From Robbsia sp. KACC 23696 (GTDB lineage Bacteria; Pseudomonadota; Gammaproteobacteria; Burkholderiales; Burkholderiaceae): DNA of 64,000 nt. Position 1 is the first letter of the stretch. Each line of letters begins with the position of its first letter. The position numbers and the translations under genes are program-made. Under the pieces are notes generated by a model. That model saw only the letters and a list, made by a program, of their open reading frames with translations, ran no database searches and was not told the origin of the DNA. Of this stretch, positions 7,274 through 15,129 are shown one piece after another. The stretch is taken from positions 558,001 through 622,000 of the forward strand of contig NZ_CP156626.1 in the NCBI RefSeq assembly GCF_039852015.1, read 5' to 3'.

Positions 7274-8872
7274 ATGGTTAACGCAACAGTCGTCGAGTTG
7301 TCGCGCATACAGTTTGCGGCAACGGCGCTATATCACTATCTCTTCATACCCGTCACGCTTGGCATGACGTTCTTTCTCGCGGCGATTGAGACGGTGTATG
7401 TCGTCACGGGCAAGCCGATCTATAAACAAATGGCCCAGTTCTGGGCCAAGCTCTTTCTCATCAACTTTGCGCTAGGCGTCGCTACCGGCCTGACGATGGA
7501 GTTCGAGTTCGGCACGAACTGGTCGTTCTATTCCAGCTTCGTCGGCGACGTTTTCGGTGCACCGCTGGCGATCGAAGGCCTGATGGCATTCTTCCTGGAG
7601 TCGACCTTCATCGGCATGATGGTCTTCGGCTGGGAGCGTCTCGGGCGCGGTAAGCATCTGGCCGTGACCTATCTGGTGGCGCTTGGCTCGAACCTGTCGG
7701 CGCTGTGGATTCTGGTGGCGAATAGCTTCATGCAGTCGCCGCATGGCTTGGCCTTCGACTATCACACGCTGCGCCTGCAATTGACGAACTTCAGCGATTT
7801 GATCTTCAGCAATGAAGCGCAAGCGAAGTTCGTGCATACCAGCGTGGCCGGCTATGTCACGGCGGCTATCGCGGTATGCGGCATCAGCGCCTTCTATATG
7901 GCACGTGGCCGCCATCTCGAATTGGCACGTCGATCCTTCCGCATGGCGGCCGTGTTCGGGGTATTGGCAACCGCTGGCGTCATCACGCTCGGCGATGCGC
8001 TCGGTTTCATCGGCGGCAATGCGCAACCCGCAAAGCTGGCCGCGATGGAAGGCATCTGGCAGCCGGAAGCCGCGCCGATGTCCTTCAATGCCATCGCGTT
8101 CCCATCGCAGAAGGATCAGAAGAACTACGGCGCCGTTCAAGTGCCGTATGTCTTGTCCCTGCTCGAGACGCACTCGTTGACCGGCACCGTTCCGGCCATC
8201 AGCGAACTAGAGAAAGAGGCGGAGGCCCGCGTTCGCAGCGGCATTCCAGCGGTACAGGCACTGCAAGTTCTTGCGACGCACCCGGAGGATAGCGCCGCGC
8301 TCGCCCTGTTCAACGAACATAAGAACGACCTCGGCTACGGTTTTCTGGCACAGCGCTATACCGACGATCTGTCCACGCTGACGCCGGCGCAAGTCACGCA
8401 GACGGCGAAGGACTCCATTCCGCCGGTGGCCCCGGTGTTCTGGGCGTTCCGCCTGATGGTGGGCCTGGGTCTGGTGATGTTCGCCTTCTTCGTGCTGGCC
8501 ATGATCTTCAGCGTGCGCAACGACGTGCATAAGCGCGGCTGGTTCCTGAAGATCGTGCCGTGGTTGATCCCGGTGCCCTTCCTTGCGAACGAGTGCGGCT
8601 GGGTCGTCGCCGAGGTCGGACGCCAACCGTGGACCGTCTACGGCGTGCTGCCGACCTGGATGTCGGCGTCCACCCATAGCGTCGGCTATATGGTGTTTTC
8701 CTTGATCGGCTTCGTCTCGATTTACACGATCTTCATCATCATCGAAATGACGCTGATGGTGAAGGCAATCAAGCAGGGCCCGGATGAGGTGCATGTACAC
8801 GACGTCCCGGTTGCCGATCTGCTGCCTGGTTTTGCTGGTATGTCCGCGGCAGCGCGCCGTACGGAGATTTAA
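7274..8872 (+). CDS. cydA: cytochrome bd ubiquinol oxidase subunit I
   Basis: 532 aa integral membrane protein that oxidises ubiquinol and reduces O2 to water without pumping protons. Heme ligands are in place: H21 (ALYHYLF), H188 (KFVHTS) and M395 (FRLMVGLG). The helix EGLMAFFLESTFIGMMVFGWERL carries the glutamates of the proton path. The quinol-binding Q-loop contains KLAAMEG (254-260) and the conserved GRQPW (449-453). Length and loop fit the long-Q-loop CydA group of E. coli rather than short CioA. Ribosome site GGAGCAAGG precedes the ATG. First gene of a cydABX-DC set, probably induced at low oxygen through the FNR-type site upstream. Confidence 0.97.
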   Translation: MVNATVVELSRIQFAATALYHYLFIPVTLGMTFFLAAIETVYVVTGKPIYKQMAQFWAKLFLINFALGVATGLTMEFEFGTNWSFYSSFVGDVFGAPLAIEGLMAFFLESTFIGMMVFGWERLGRGKHLAVTYLVALGSNLSALWILVANSFMQSPHGLAFDYHTLRLQLTNFSDLIFSNEAQAKFVHTSVAGYVTAAIAVCGISAFYMARGRHLELARRSFRMAAVFGVLATAGVITLGDALGFIGGNAQPAKLAAMEGIWQPEAAPMSFNAIAFPSQKDQKNYGAVQVPYVLSLLETHSLTGTVPAISELEKEAEARVRSGIPAVQALQVLATHPEDSAALALFNEHKNDLGYGFLAQRYTDDLSTLTPAQVTQTAKDSIPPVAPVFWAFRLMVGLGLVMFAFFVLAMIFSVRNDVHKRGWFLKIVPWLIPVPFLANECGWVVAEVGRQPWTVYGVLPTWMSASTHSVGYMVFSLIGFVSIYTIFIIIEMTLMVKAIKQGPDEVHVHDVPVADLLPGFAGMSAAARRTEI

Positions 8873-8875
8873 GCG

Positions 8876-10009
8876 ATGGAACTCTATCTCGGATTGAAAG
8901 TGGTCTGGTGGCTGATCGTCGGCGTCGTGTTGATCGGCGTGGGTGCGATGGTCGGCATGGACATGGGGGTCGGCACCTTGCTGCGATATGTCGGGCGCAG
9001 CGATATCGAACGACGCGTCGCGTTGAACGTCGTGGGGCCGCATTGGGAAGGCAATCAGGTCTGGTTCATCCTGGGCGGTGGCGGCTTGTTTGCCGCATTC
9101 CCCTTGATCTACGGTACGGCGTTCTCCGGCTTCTACATCGTCATGCTGCTGCTGCTGTGGAGCATGATCGTCCGGCCGCTCGCCTTCGAATACCGCAGCA
9201 AGCTGCCGGGCCAGAACTGGCGCAATGGCTGGGACTGGATGTTGTTCGTCAGCGGTTTTGTGCCGATGCTGGTGTTCGGCGCCGCCATCGGCAACGTACT
9301 GCAAGGCGTGCCGTTTCATCTGTCGTGGAACATGACGTCGTACTACACGGGCAGCTTCCTGTCCTTGTTTAACCCGTTTGCGATCCTCTGCGGTCTGTTG
9401 TCGGTCACGCTGTCGTGCTATGTGGGCGCGGCCACCATCAGCAACGGTACGGAGGGCGTGATGGCGGACCGAGCACGTCGAGCCGGCGTTATTTCAGGAT
9501 TGGCTTCCTTCGTGCTGTTTGCGTTGGGCGGTGTCTGGCTCCACTCGTTGACCGGCTATGTCTTGACAGGCGGCCCGACGCCGGGCGCCGTGCAAACCCC
9601 GCTGCAGCAAAGCGTCATGCCGCAGTTAGGCGCCTGGTTCACGAATTTCTCGGCGCATCCGGTGTTGTGGGTGCTTCCGATCGCTGCGTTAGCGGCGCTG
9701 TTGCTGGGGAGTGCCGCAATCGGCGCCCGTCGCGGCTATCTGGCGTGGTGGTTAGGTCTGGTGGTGTGGGCCGGCGTGATCGGCTCGGTTGGCGCGGCGA
9801 TGTTCCCGTTCATGATGCCGTCGAGTGCCGAACCGTCGCATAGCCTGACGATCTGGAACGCTAGTTCGAGTGAATTGACGCTCGCCTGGATGCTCGGATT
9901 TGCCGTCGTGTTCGTGCCGCTGATCATCTGGTACACGAGCTGGTGCTTCTATGTGATGCGCGGCAAGGTGTCCGCCGATCACGTCGCCGCCGACGACCAC
10001 GCCTACTAA
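8876..10009 (+). CDS. cydB: cytochrome bd ubiquinol oxidase subunit II
   Basis: 377 aa, about nine membrane helices. The N-terminus ELYLGLKVVWWLIVGVVLIGVGAMVGMDMGVGTL and the motif NVVGPHWEGNQVWFILGGGGLFAAFP (residues ~51-76) are diagnostic of CydB, which holds the oxidase core together with CydA. It starts three bases after the cydA stop; the GGAG at the end of cydA acts as its ribosome site, so the two are translationally coupled. Length matches the family (E. coli 379). Confidence 0.97.
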   Translation: MELYLGLKVVWWLIVGVVLIGVGAMVGMDMGVGTLLRYVGRSDIERRVALNVVGPHWEGNQVWFILGGGGLFAAFPLIYGTAFSGFYIVMLLLLWSMIVRPLAFEYRSKLPGQNWRNGWDWMLFVSGFVPMLVFGAAIGNVLQGVPFHLSWNMTSYYTGSFLSLFNPFAILCGLLSVTLSCYVGAATISNGTEGVMADRARRAGVISGLASFVLFALGGVWLHSLTGYVLTGGPTPGAVQTPLQQSVMPQLGAWFTNFSAHPVLWVLPIAALAALLLGSAAIGARRGYLAWWLGLVVWAGVIGSVGAAMFPFMMPSSAEPSHSLTIWNASSSELTLAWMLGFAVVFVPLIIWYTSWCFYVMRGKVSADHVAADDHAY

Positions 10010-10019
10010 GGACCTGATC

Positions 10020-10208
10020 ATGAAAATCTTTCTGCAATTCGTCATATTGATGATCATCGGTGGCTTGGCCATTCTGCTGGCGATCGTGTTGGGCGATCGG
10101 GGCGCCTGGTACCTGGCCTGGCTGCTGGGGACGGTCGTCATCGTCTTGATCGCCGCGGCAGCCGGTTTGATGCTGGATACCCAGGACGAGCGCGAGACCT
10201 CTCGCTAA
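10020..10208 (+). CDS. cydX: CydX-like small subunit with an extra N-terminal helix
   Basis: 62 aa, ten bases after cydB. Residues 29-57 (AWYLAWLLGT...GLMLDTQDE) match CydX, the single-helix accessory subunit that stabilises the hemes of cytochrome bd; E. coli CydX begins MWYFAWILGT. Here an additional hydrophobic helix (residues 4-24, FLQFVILMIIGGLAILLAIVL) precedes it, giving two predicted helices, while usual CydX proteins have about 37 residues and one helix. The start ATG 10020 is preceded by AAGGACC. No internal ATG would give the short form except a non-canonical codon, so the extension is probably real. Confidence 0.8.
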   Translation: MKIFLQFVILMIIGGLAILLAIVLGDRGAWYLAWLLGTVVIVLIAAAAGLMLDTQDERETSR

Positions 10209-10214
10209 GTCCCT

Positions 10215-10236
10215 CGCGCGAGACGTCTCGCGCGAC
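10215..10236. terminator. 22-bp perfect palindrome between cydX and cydD
   Basis: Arms TCGCGCGAGAC/GTCTCGCGCGA meet with no spacer, forming a ~9-bp G+C-rich stem with an ACGT loop, followed by CGCTTTT. It looks like a weak intrinsic terminator or attenuator that could lower cydDC expression relative to cydABX. Confidence 0.5.
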
Positions 10237-10277
10237 GCTTTTCACGCGGCTGACTCGCCGCGATCACGAGGTGTACG

Positions 10278-12074
10278 ATGGCTTCCACCGAGCGACTTAT
10301 CGAACGTCCGGCCGATTGGTTGAAAATGCGTGCCAAGTCCGTGCGCGGTTTGATCGGCTGCTCGATGGCCGCAAGCGCGTTGTCGGCAGTGCTGTTGTGC
10401 GTTCAGGCATGGATTCTCGCGCAAGACTTGTATGCGGCATCTTTTCTGCATCAGCCATGGCATCGCTTCCTATCGTCGGCGGCATTGTTCGCGGCCTGCG
10501 CAGTAGGGCGTTTCGGCTTGGCGATGGTGAGTCGGCACTACGGTTTCCGCGCCGGGCGCCAGCAGGTCAGTGAGATTCGGCAGTCCGTTCTGGGCCATCT
10601 GCAGCGCTTGGGGCCTTCGTGGATGGCACGGGAATCCAGTGGCGTCTGGGTCACCCGGGTCGTAGACGGCACCGAAGCGTTGGAAGCGTACTACGCGCGT
10701 TACTTGCCGCAGATGGTCTCCGCCGCATTACTGCCGGTGGTCGTGTTGATCGCGGTTTTCCCATCGGATTGGATTGCCGGTGTCGTGCTCTTGGTGACTG
10801 CGCCTCTTGTGCCGGTCTTCATGATTCTGCTCGGCAATGCGGCCGAGCGCGCCAGCCAGCGTCGCTGGTCCGTGCTGACAAGGCTTGGCGCGCAGTTCAA
10901 CGATTTGCTGCAAGGCCTGGTCACGCTGCGCTTGTTCGGCGCAGGCGAGCGCGCGAGCCTGTTGTTGGAGACCGGCAGCGAAACCTACCGACGCGGCACG
11001 ATGCAGGTGCTGCGCGTGGCGTTTCTCTCGTCGTTCGTACTGGAGTTTTTTGCGACGGTCAGTATCGCCGTGGTGGCGGTATTGATCGGCTTTCGCTTGT
11101 ACTGGGGCCAGCAGGTGTTTTCGCACGCGATGTTCGTGCTGTTGCTGGCGCCTGAATTCTACCTGCCGCTGCGTGGCCTGGGTGCTCTGCGTCATGTGAA
11201 GATGGACGCTATGGCGATCGCCACAGATGTTCGTCTCTTGCTGGAGACGCCGATTTCGTCGGAGGCATCGGCGGAAAAAACGCCGGAATCAGCAAACGAC
11301 AGTCCACGGTCGGCGTGTTCCGCCATGGCATCCCAGAATAAAGCGCCAACGGTGTCATTGGCGAATGTCAGCTTCTGCTATGCCGAAGCACGCGGTGCGC
11401 TGCACGATGTCAGCGCGACTTTCCCCGCCGGCCGAACGACAGCGATCATCGGCCCGAGCGGTGCGGGAAAAAGCACGTTGCTGCAACTGTTATTGGGATT
11501 GGAGCAGCCTCAGCTAGGGAGCGTGCTCGTCGATGGCGTTGCGCTGACGCAGATCGATAGCGCGATGTGGCATCGACAAATCAGTTGGGTGCCACAACGT
11601 CCGCGGTTGTTTGCTGGCAGCTTGCGAGAAAACATCCTGATTGCGATGCCCGATGCCGACGACGCCGCGCTGCGGGCCGCAGCGTCTCGTGCCGCATTGG
11701 ATCCGATCATCGCGTGCTTGCCGCGTGGCTGGGAGACGCCGCTGGGCGAGCATGGTTACGGCTTGTCGGGTGGCGAAGCACAGCGAATCGCCCTGGCGCG
11801 CGCCTTATTACGAGATGCGCCTGTATTGATCCTCGATGAGCCGACGCAGCAGTTGGATCCGGCGTCCATAGATGTCATCAATCAAGTACTGGCGCAACGC
11901 GCGGCAGACGGACGGACGATTATTCAGGTGGGGCATAGGATGGCGCTGGCCGAGCGCGCCGACCACGTCGTAGTGCTCGATGCGGGACGCGTCGTGCAAC
12001 AAGGCAGCCCTGCGGAATTGAAACAAGCGGATGGTCTCTACGCCAGCTTGCTGGAAGCGGATGGTGTGCTATGA
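10278..12074 (+). CDS. cydD: heterodimeric ABC exporter subunit CydD
   Basis: 598 aa. Residues 1-330 form a six-helix exporter domain; residues ~350-598 form the ATPase domain with Walker A GPSGAGKST (~residue 393), signature LSGGEAQRIALARAL (~495) and Walker B VLILDEPT (~514). With CydC it forms the inner-membrane exporter of glutathione/cysteine (and heme-related function) needed to assemble cytochrome bd. The start ATG 10278 follows GAGGTG. It overlaps cydC by four bases (ATGA). The linker around residues 325-345 is low-complexity and polar. Confidence 0.95.
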   Translation: MASTERLIERPADWLKMRAKSVRGLIGCSMAASALSAVLLCVQAWILAQDLYAASFLHQPWHRFLSSAALFAACAVGRFGLAMVSRHYGFRAGRQQVSEIRQSVLGHLQRLGPSWMARESSGVWVTRVVDGTEALEAYYARYLPQMVSAALLPVVVLIAVFPSDWIAGVVLLVTAPLVPVFMILLGNAAERASQRRWSVLTRLGAQFNDLLQGLVTLRLFGAGERASLLLETGSETYRRGTMQVLRVAFLSSFVLEFFATVSIAVVAVLIGFRLYWGQQVFSHAMFVLLLAPEFYLPLRGLGALRHVKMDAMAIATDVRLLLETPISSEASAEKTPESANDSPRSACSAMASQNKAPTVSLANVSFCYAEARGALHDVSATFPAGRTTAIIGPSGAGKSTLLQLLLGLEQPQLGSVLVDGVALTQIDSAMWHRQISWVPQRPRLFAGSLRENILIAMPDADDAALRAAASRAALDPIIACLPRGWETPLGEHGYGLSGGEAQRIALARALLRDAPVLILDEPTQQLDPASIDVINQVLAQRAADGRTIIQVGHRMALAERADHVVVLDAGRVVQQGSPAELKQADGLYASLLEADGVL

Positions 12075-13957
12075 AAACGCAAGCGATGCAAGCCAGGACG
12101 CAAATGAATTCGAACGCCGCGACGTCCTGGCATGTGTTCTGGCGCGTGCTGACACTGTTCACGCCCTACCGCAAGCGGATGGTCGTGGGCGTCTTGCTTT
12201 CCAGCGTGGCTGCCATTGCCGGCATCGGCTTGATGGGCATGTCCGGGTGGTTTCTCGCCAGCATGGGTCTAGCCGGCGTTGCGGGCGTCAGCATGAATTA
12301 TTTCGTGCCTGCTGCAGTCATTCGTGGCGCGGCGATCGTGCGTACGGTGGGCCGCTATGCGGAGCGGCTTATTAATCACGATGTCACGCTGCGTGTGGTG
12401 AGTCATTTGCGGGTCTGGCTCTTTAGGCGCTTGTTGCCGTTGGCGCCTGCGCGGACCGGCTTTCTCGGTCATGCCGCGCTTTTTTCGCGCTTGCGTGCCG
12501 ATGTCGATCGACTCGAGCATGCCTATCTGGCAGTCCTCTTGCCGATCCTCGTTGCCGCGATCTCCCTGCCGCTGGTGACCATCGTACTTGCCTGCTTCGT
12601 GTGGCCGGTGGCGGTGGTCAGCGTCGCGATGGTGTTGCTCGTGGCAGTCGCTTTGCCAATCTGGCTCGCCCGCCGGAGTGCCGCCGCATCGGTAGCGGTG
12701 GTCGAGCTTGAAACGACGCTCAGAACGTTGACCAGCGACGCCTTACTGGGTGCGGCCGAATTGCGGCTCTACGGCGGTGAGTGCCGTCATGCGGCGCGCA
12801 TTGCGGCGCTTACTTCAGAGCATGGTCGTCGCCGTGCCCAATTGGATCGCTTGCAAGCCGGTGGCAGTGCGGTCGTGGCGCTGGCTGCACAGTGGACCAC
12901 GATTGCGAGCTTTCTCCTGGCGGCGCGCGAGTTGGATCAGCACCACCTTGGCGCGGCGCAGTTATCGATGGTCGTGTTGCTGGCCTTGGCGCAGTTCGAC
13001 GTGTTGGCCAGTCTGCCTGAAGCGATCAGCCAGCTTGGCGCCACGCTGGTATCGGCGGGACGCGTGTTCGCGTTGATCGATGCGACGCCGGCGGTTGAGG
13101 AATCGTCGGAATCGGGGGGCTTGCCGATGATCGATGCGTCCCGGCCCGCTGCAGTGGATATCCAGTTTCGCGATGTCTGGCTGCGCTATCCCGAAAATAC
13201 CGCGGCGTCTTTCGGCGCGTCAGATGTCGGGCACGCTTTTGCAAAGCACGAGGCGGCAGGGTGGGCGCTACGTGGCGTGAATCTGGACGTGCCTGCGGGG
13301 CACCGGATCGCGATCGTCGGTCCCTCGGGTGCGGGGAAAAGCAGTTTGATCGGCGCCTTGCTGCGTTTCTACCCGATTCAAAAAGGGCAGATACGCGTGG
13401 GGGATCGCGCGGTGGACGCGCTTGCCGGCGATGCCGTGCGTGAGCTGATCGCGGTAGTCGAACAACGGACGCATATTTTTAATGGCACGCTGCTCGACAA
13501 TCTCCTGGTCGCACGGCCCGACGCAACCACCGAGCAGATTCGCGACGTCATCGTCGCGGCCCAGCTGGAGCCGATGCTGAACAGCCTGCCCGAGGGCTTG
13601 CATACCTGGTTGGGCGAGGGCGGCGTGTTGCTGTCGGGTGGGCAAGCGCGGCGAGTTGCAATCGCGCGTGCCTTGCTGGCAGACCGTCCGATTCTGGTAA
13701 TGGACGAACCGACCGAGGGGCTGGATGCGGCAACGGCACGATCGCTATACCGTGCACTGGCGCATTTGATGGAGGGGCGTACGGTGATCCTGATTACGCA
13801 TCGGCTCGAAGGCTTGGCGAACCTGGTCGACGAAAGGCTGACGTTGCGCGATGGTGCCTTCGTTGCAGAGACGCCAATGAAGATCACGCCGAGAGCCGAA
13901 GTGACGCAGGGAAGCCGCTTCCGATTCGAGGTCGCACGTAAAGGAGATGCCATCTAG
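12071..13957 (+). CDS. cydC: heterodimeric ABC exporter subunit CydC
   Basis: 628 aa, partner of CydD. The membrane half contains GMSGWFLASMGLAGVAGVSMNYFVPAA and RYAERLINHDVTLRVVSHLRVWLF, the CydC hallmark for an RxxER near helix 2. The ATPase half has Walker A GPSGAGKSS (~residue 418), signature LSGGQARRVAIARALL (~521) and Walker B ILVMDEPTEGLD (~541). An insertion of about 30 polar residues lies between the exporter and ATPase domains (~335-395). The start overlaps the cydD stop, so translation is coupled. Gene order ABX-D-C differs from the separated loci of E. coli and puts assembly and structure in one transcription unit. Confidence 0.95.
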   Translation: MKTQAMQARTQMNSNAATSWHVFWRVLTLFTPYRKRMVVGVLLSSVAAIAGIGLMGMSGWFLASMGLAGVAGVSMNYFVPAAVIRGAAIVRTVGRYAERLINHDVTLRVVSHLRVWLFRRLLPLAPARTGFLGHAALFSRLRADVDRLEHAYLAVLLPILVAAISLPLVTIVLACFVWPVAVVSVAMVLLVAVALPIWLARRSAAASVAVVELETTLRTLTSDALLGAAELRLYGGECRHAARIAALTSEHGRRRAQLDRLQAGGSAVVALAAQWTTIASFLLAARELDQHHLGAAQLSMVVLLALAQFDVLASLPEAISQLGATLVSAGRVFALIDATPAVEESSESGGLPMIDASRPAAVDIQFRDVWLRYPENTAASFGASDVGHAFAKHEAAGWALRGVNLDVPAGHRIAIVGPSGAGKSSLIGALLRFYPIQKGQIRVGDRAVDALAGDAVRELIAVVEQRTHIFNGTLLDNLLVARPDATTEQIRDVIVAAQLEPMLNSLPEGLHTWLGEGGVLLSGGQARRVAIARALLADRPILVMDEPTEGLDAATARSLYRALAHLMEGRTVILITHRLEGLANLVDERLTLRDGAFVAETPMKITPRAEVTQGSRFRFEVARKGDAI

Positions 13958-14028
13958 GCGGCAAATGTTTGTAGAATCCGCTTCTCGACTTTCTCATCGT
14001 GCTAAGTCGTTTTCGGACCGTCTTTAAA

Positions 14029-14889
14029 ATGAATGTATATCGTGCGTTGACGCTCTGTGCCTCCCTGAGTTTCGCCTTGATCGGATGCGCGCTTGACGAT
14101 GACCCGAATAGCTTGATGGCAGCGCAGGCGCATGCACGACAGATCGCGGCCGCCGCTCGCTTGCAGCGTATCGACATACCGACAGCCCGCTACACTATCG
14201 CGACGTTTTCGCGCTTGCAGAGCGCGGACAGGCCGATACGTGTCTACATTGAAGGCGATGGCCTGGCATGGACGCAGGTCGATCTACCGTCGCTCGACCC
14301 AACGCCGCGGCAAGCTACGGGCTTGCTGCTCGCGGCCAGCGATACTAGCGACAACGTCGTCTACCTCGCGCGCCCATGTCAGTTCGTGGAGGGACCGGCG
14401 CGTCACGGGTGCCGTATTCCCGATTGGACGGATGCCAGGTTTGCGTCACGAATTGTCGATGCAGAGAACGCGGCGCTCGACACATTCGTCGCGCGAGCCC
14501 CAGGACAGGGCGTCGAGCTGGTGGGCTATTCCGGCGGCGGCGCGATAGCCATCTTGATGGCGGCCCGGCGACATGACGTCATGTCGATCCGCACCGTTGC
14601 CGGAAACCTGGAGTCAGAAGCGGTCAATCGACTTCATAAAGTCAGTGCGATGCCCGCATCTCTCGACCCGTTGAACGTGGTAGGGCGCGTCGCGACGATT
14701 CCGCAAGTGCACTTTACCGGCGCACGCGATACGGTGGTTCCTCCCGTGATCGCACACGACTTCGTCGAGCGGATACAGCTTAGCCATGGCCGCTGTGCAA
14801 GCACCGTCGTGGTTCCCGAAATGTCACACGAAGGTGCCTGGGCTTCCGTTTGGCCGGCCTTGTTGCAGCGGCCATTGTGCGCGACTTAG
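14029..14889 (+). CDS. alpha/beta-hydrolase lipoprotein
   Basis: 286 aa from ATG 14029; a GTG at 13999 is possible but would displace the signal peptide. The N-terminus MNVYRALTLCASLSFALIGC has a lipobox LIGC with C20 as the lipidated residue, and the Asp-rich +3/+4 region does not rule out either membrane. The fold is alpha/beta hydrolase: nucleophile elbow GYSGGG with S168, a following ILMAARRHDV helix, GARDTVVP as the probable acid loop and MSHEGAW containing the catalytic His. Substrate unknown. It stands alone, downstream of cydDC but with a 70-base gap. Confidence 0.8.
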   Translation: MNVYRALTLCASLSFALIGCALDDDPNSLMAAQAHARQIAAAARLQRIDIPTARYTIATFSRLQSADRPIRVYIEGDGLAWTQVDLPSLDPTPRQATGLLLAASDTSDNVVYLARPCQFVEGPARHGCRIPDWTDARFASRIVDAENAALDTFVARAPGQGVELVGYSGGGAIAILMAARRHDVMSIRTVAGNLESEAVNRLHKVSAMPASLDPLNVVGRVATIPQVHFTGARDTVVPPVIAHDFVERIQLSHGRCASTVVVPEMSHEGAWASVWPALLQRPLCAT

Positions 14890-14957
14890 CCCCCCCGAGC
14901 GTCTATTCAATAGGTGGCACGGACAGACAAATCAAACGGTTGTATGAATGTATTTGC

Positions 14958-14975
14958 TGTATCTAATTTGATACA
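14958..14975. promoter_or_regulatory. inverted repeat TGTATC-N6-GATACA
   Basis: Six-base perfect arms around TAATTT in the AT-rich leader (14940-15129) of the autotransporter gene. The shape suits a GntR- or TetR-type operator. Only one copy was seen. The remaining ~150 bases upstream of the gene are AT-rich and should hold its promoter. Confidence 0.35.
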
Positions 14976-15129
14976 AAGCATGTCGCGACGAAAAATAACC
15001 ATCACTTATTAAAACGAAAATAAAACCCGTGATGATAAAGTTTCGATCGAAATCTCGTCGTAGTACAAGCATGTCGATGCGCTACCGGGGACGAGAGATT
15101 GCATCTGAACAAATCGAATTAAAAAACCA

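Noticed and set aside
8207-9319. 370-aa open frame antisense to cydAB
   Set aside because: It lies opposite unambiguous cydA/cydB coding sequence; composition (His/Arg/Gln-rich) is the usual high-G+C shadow.
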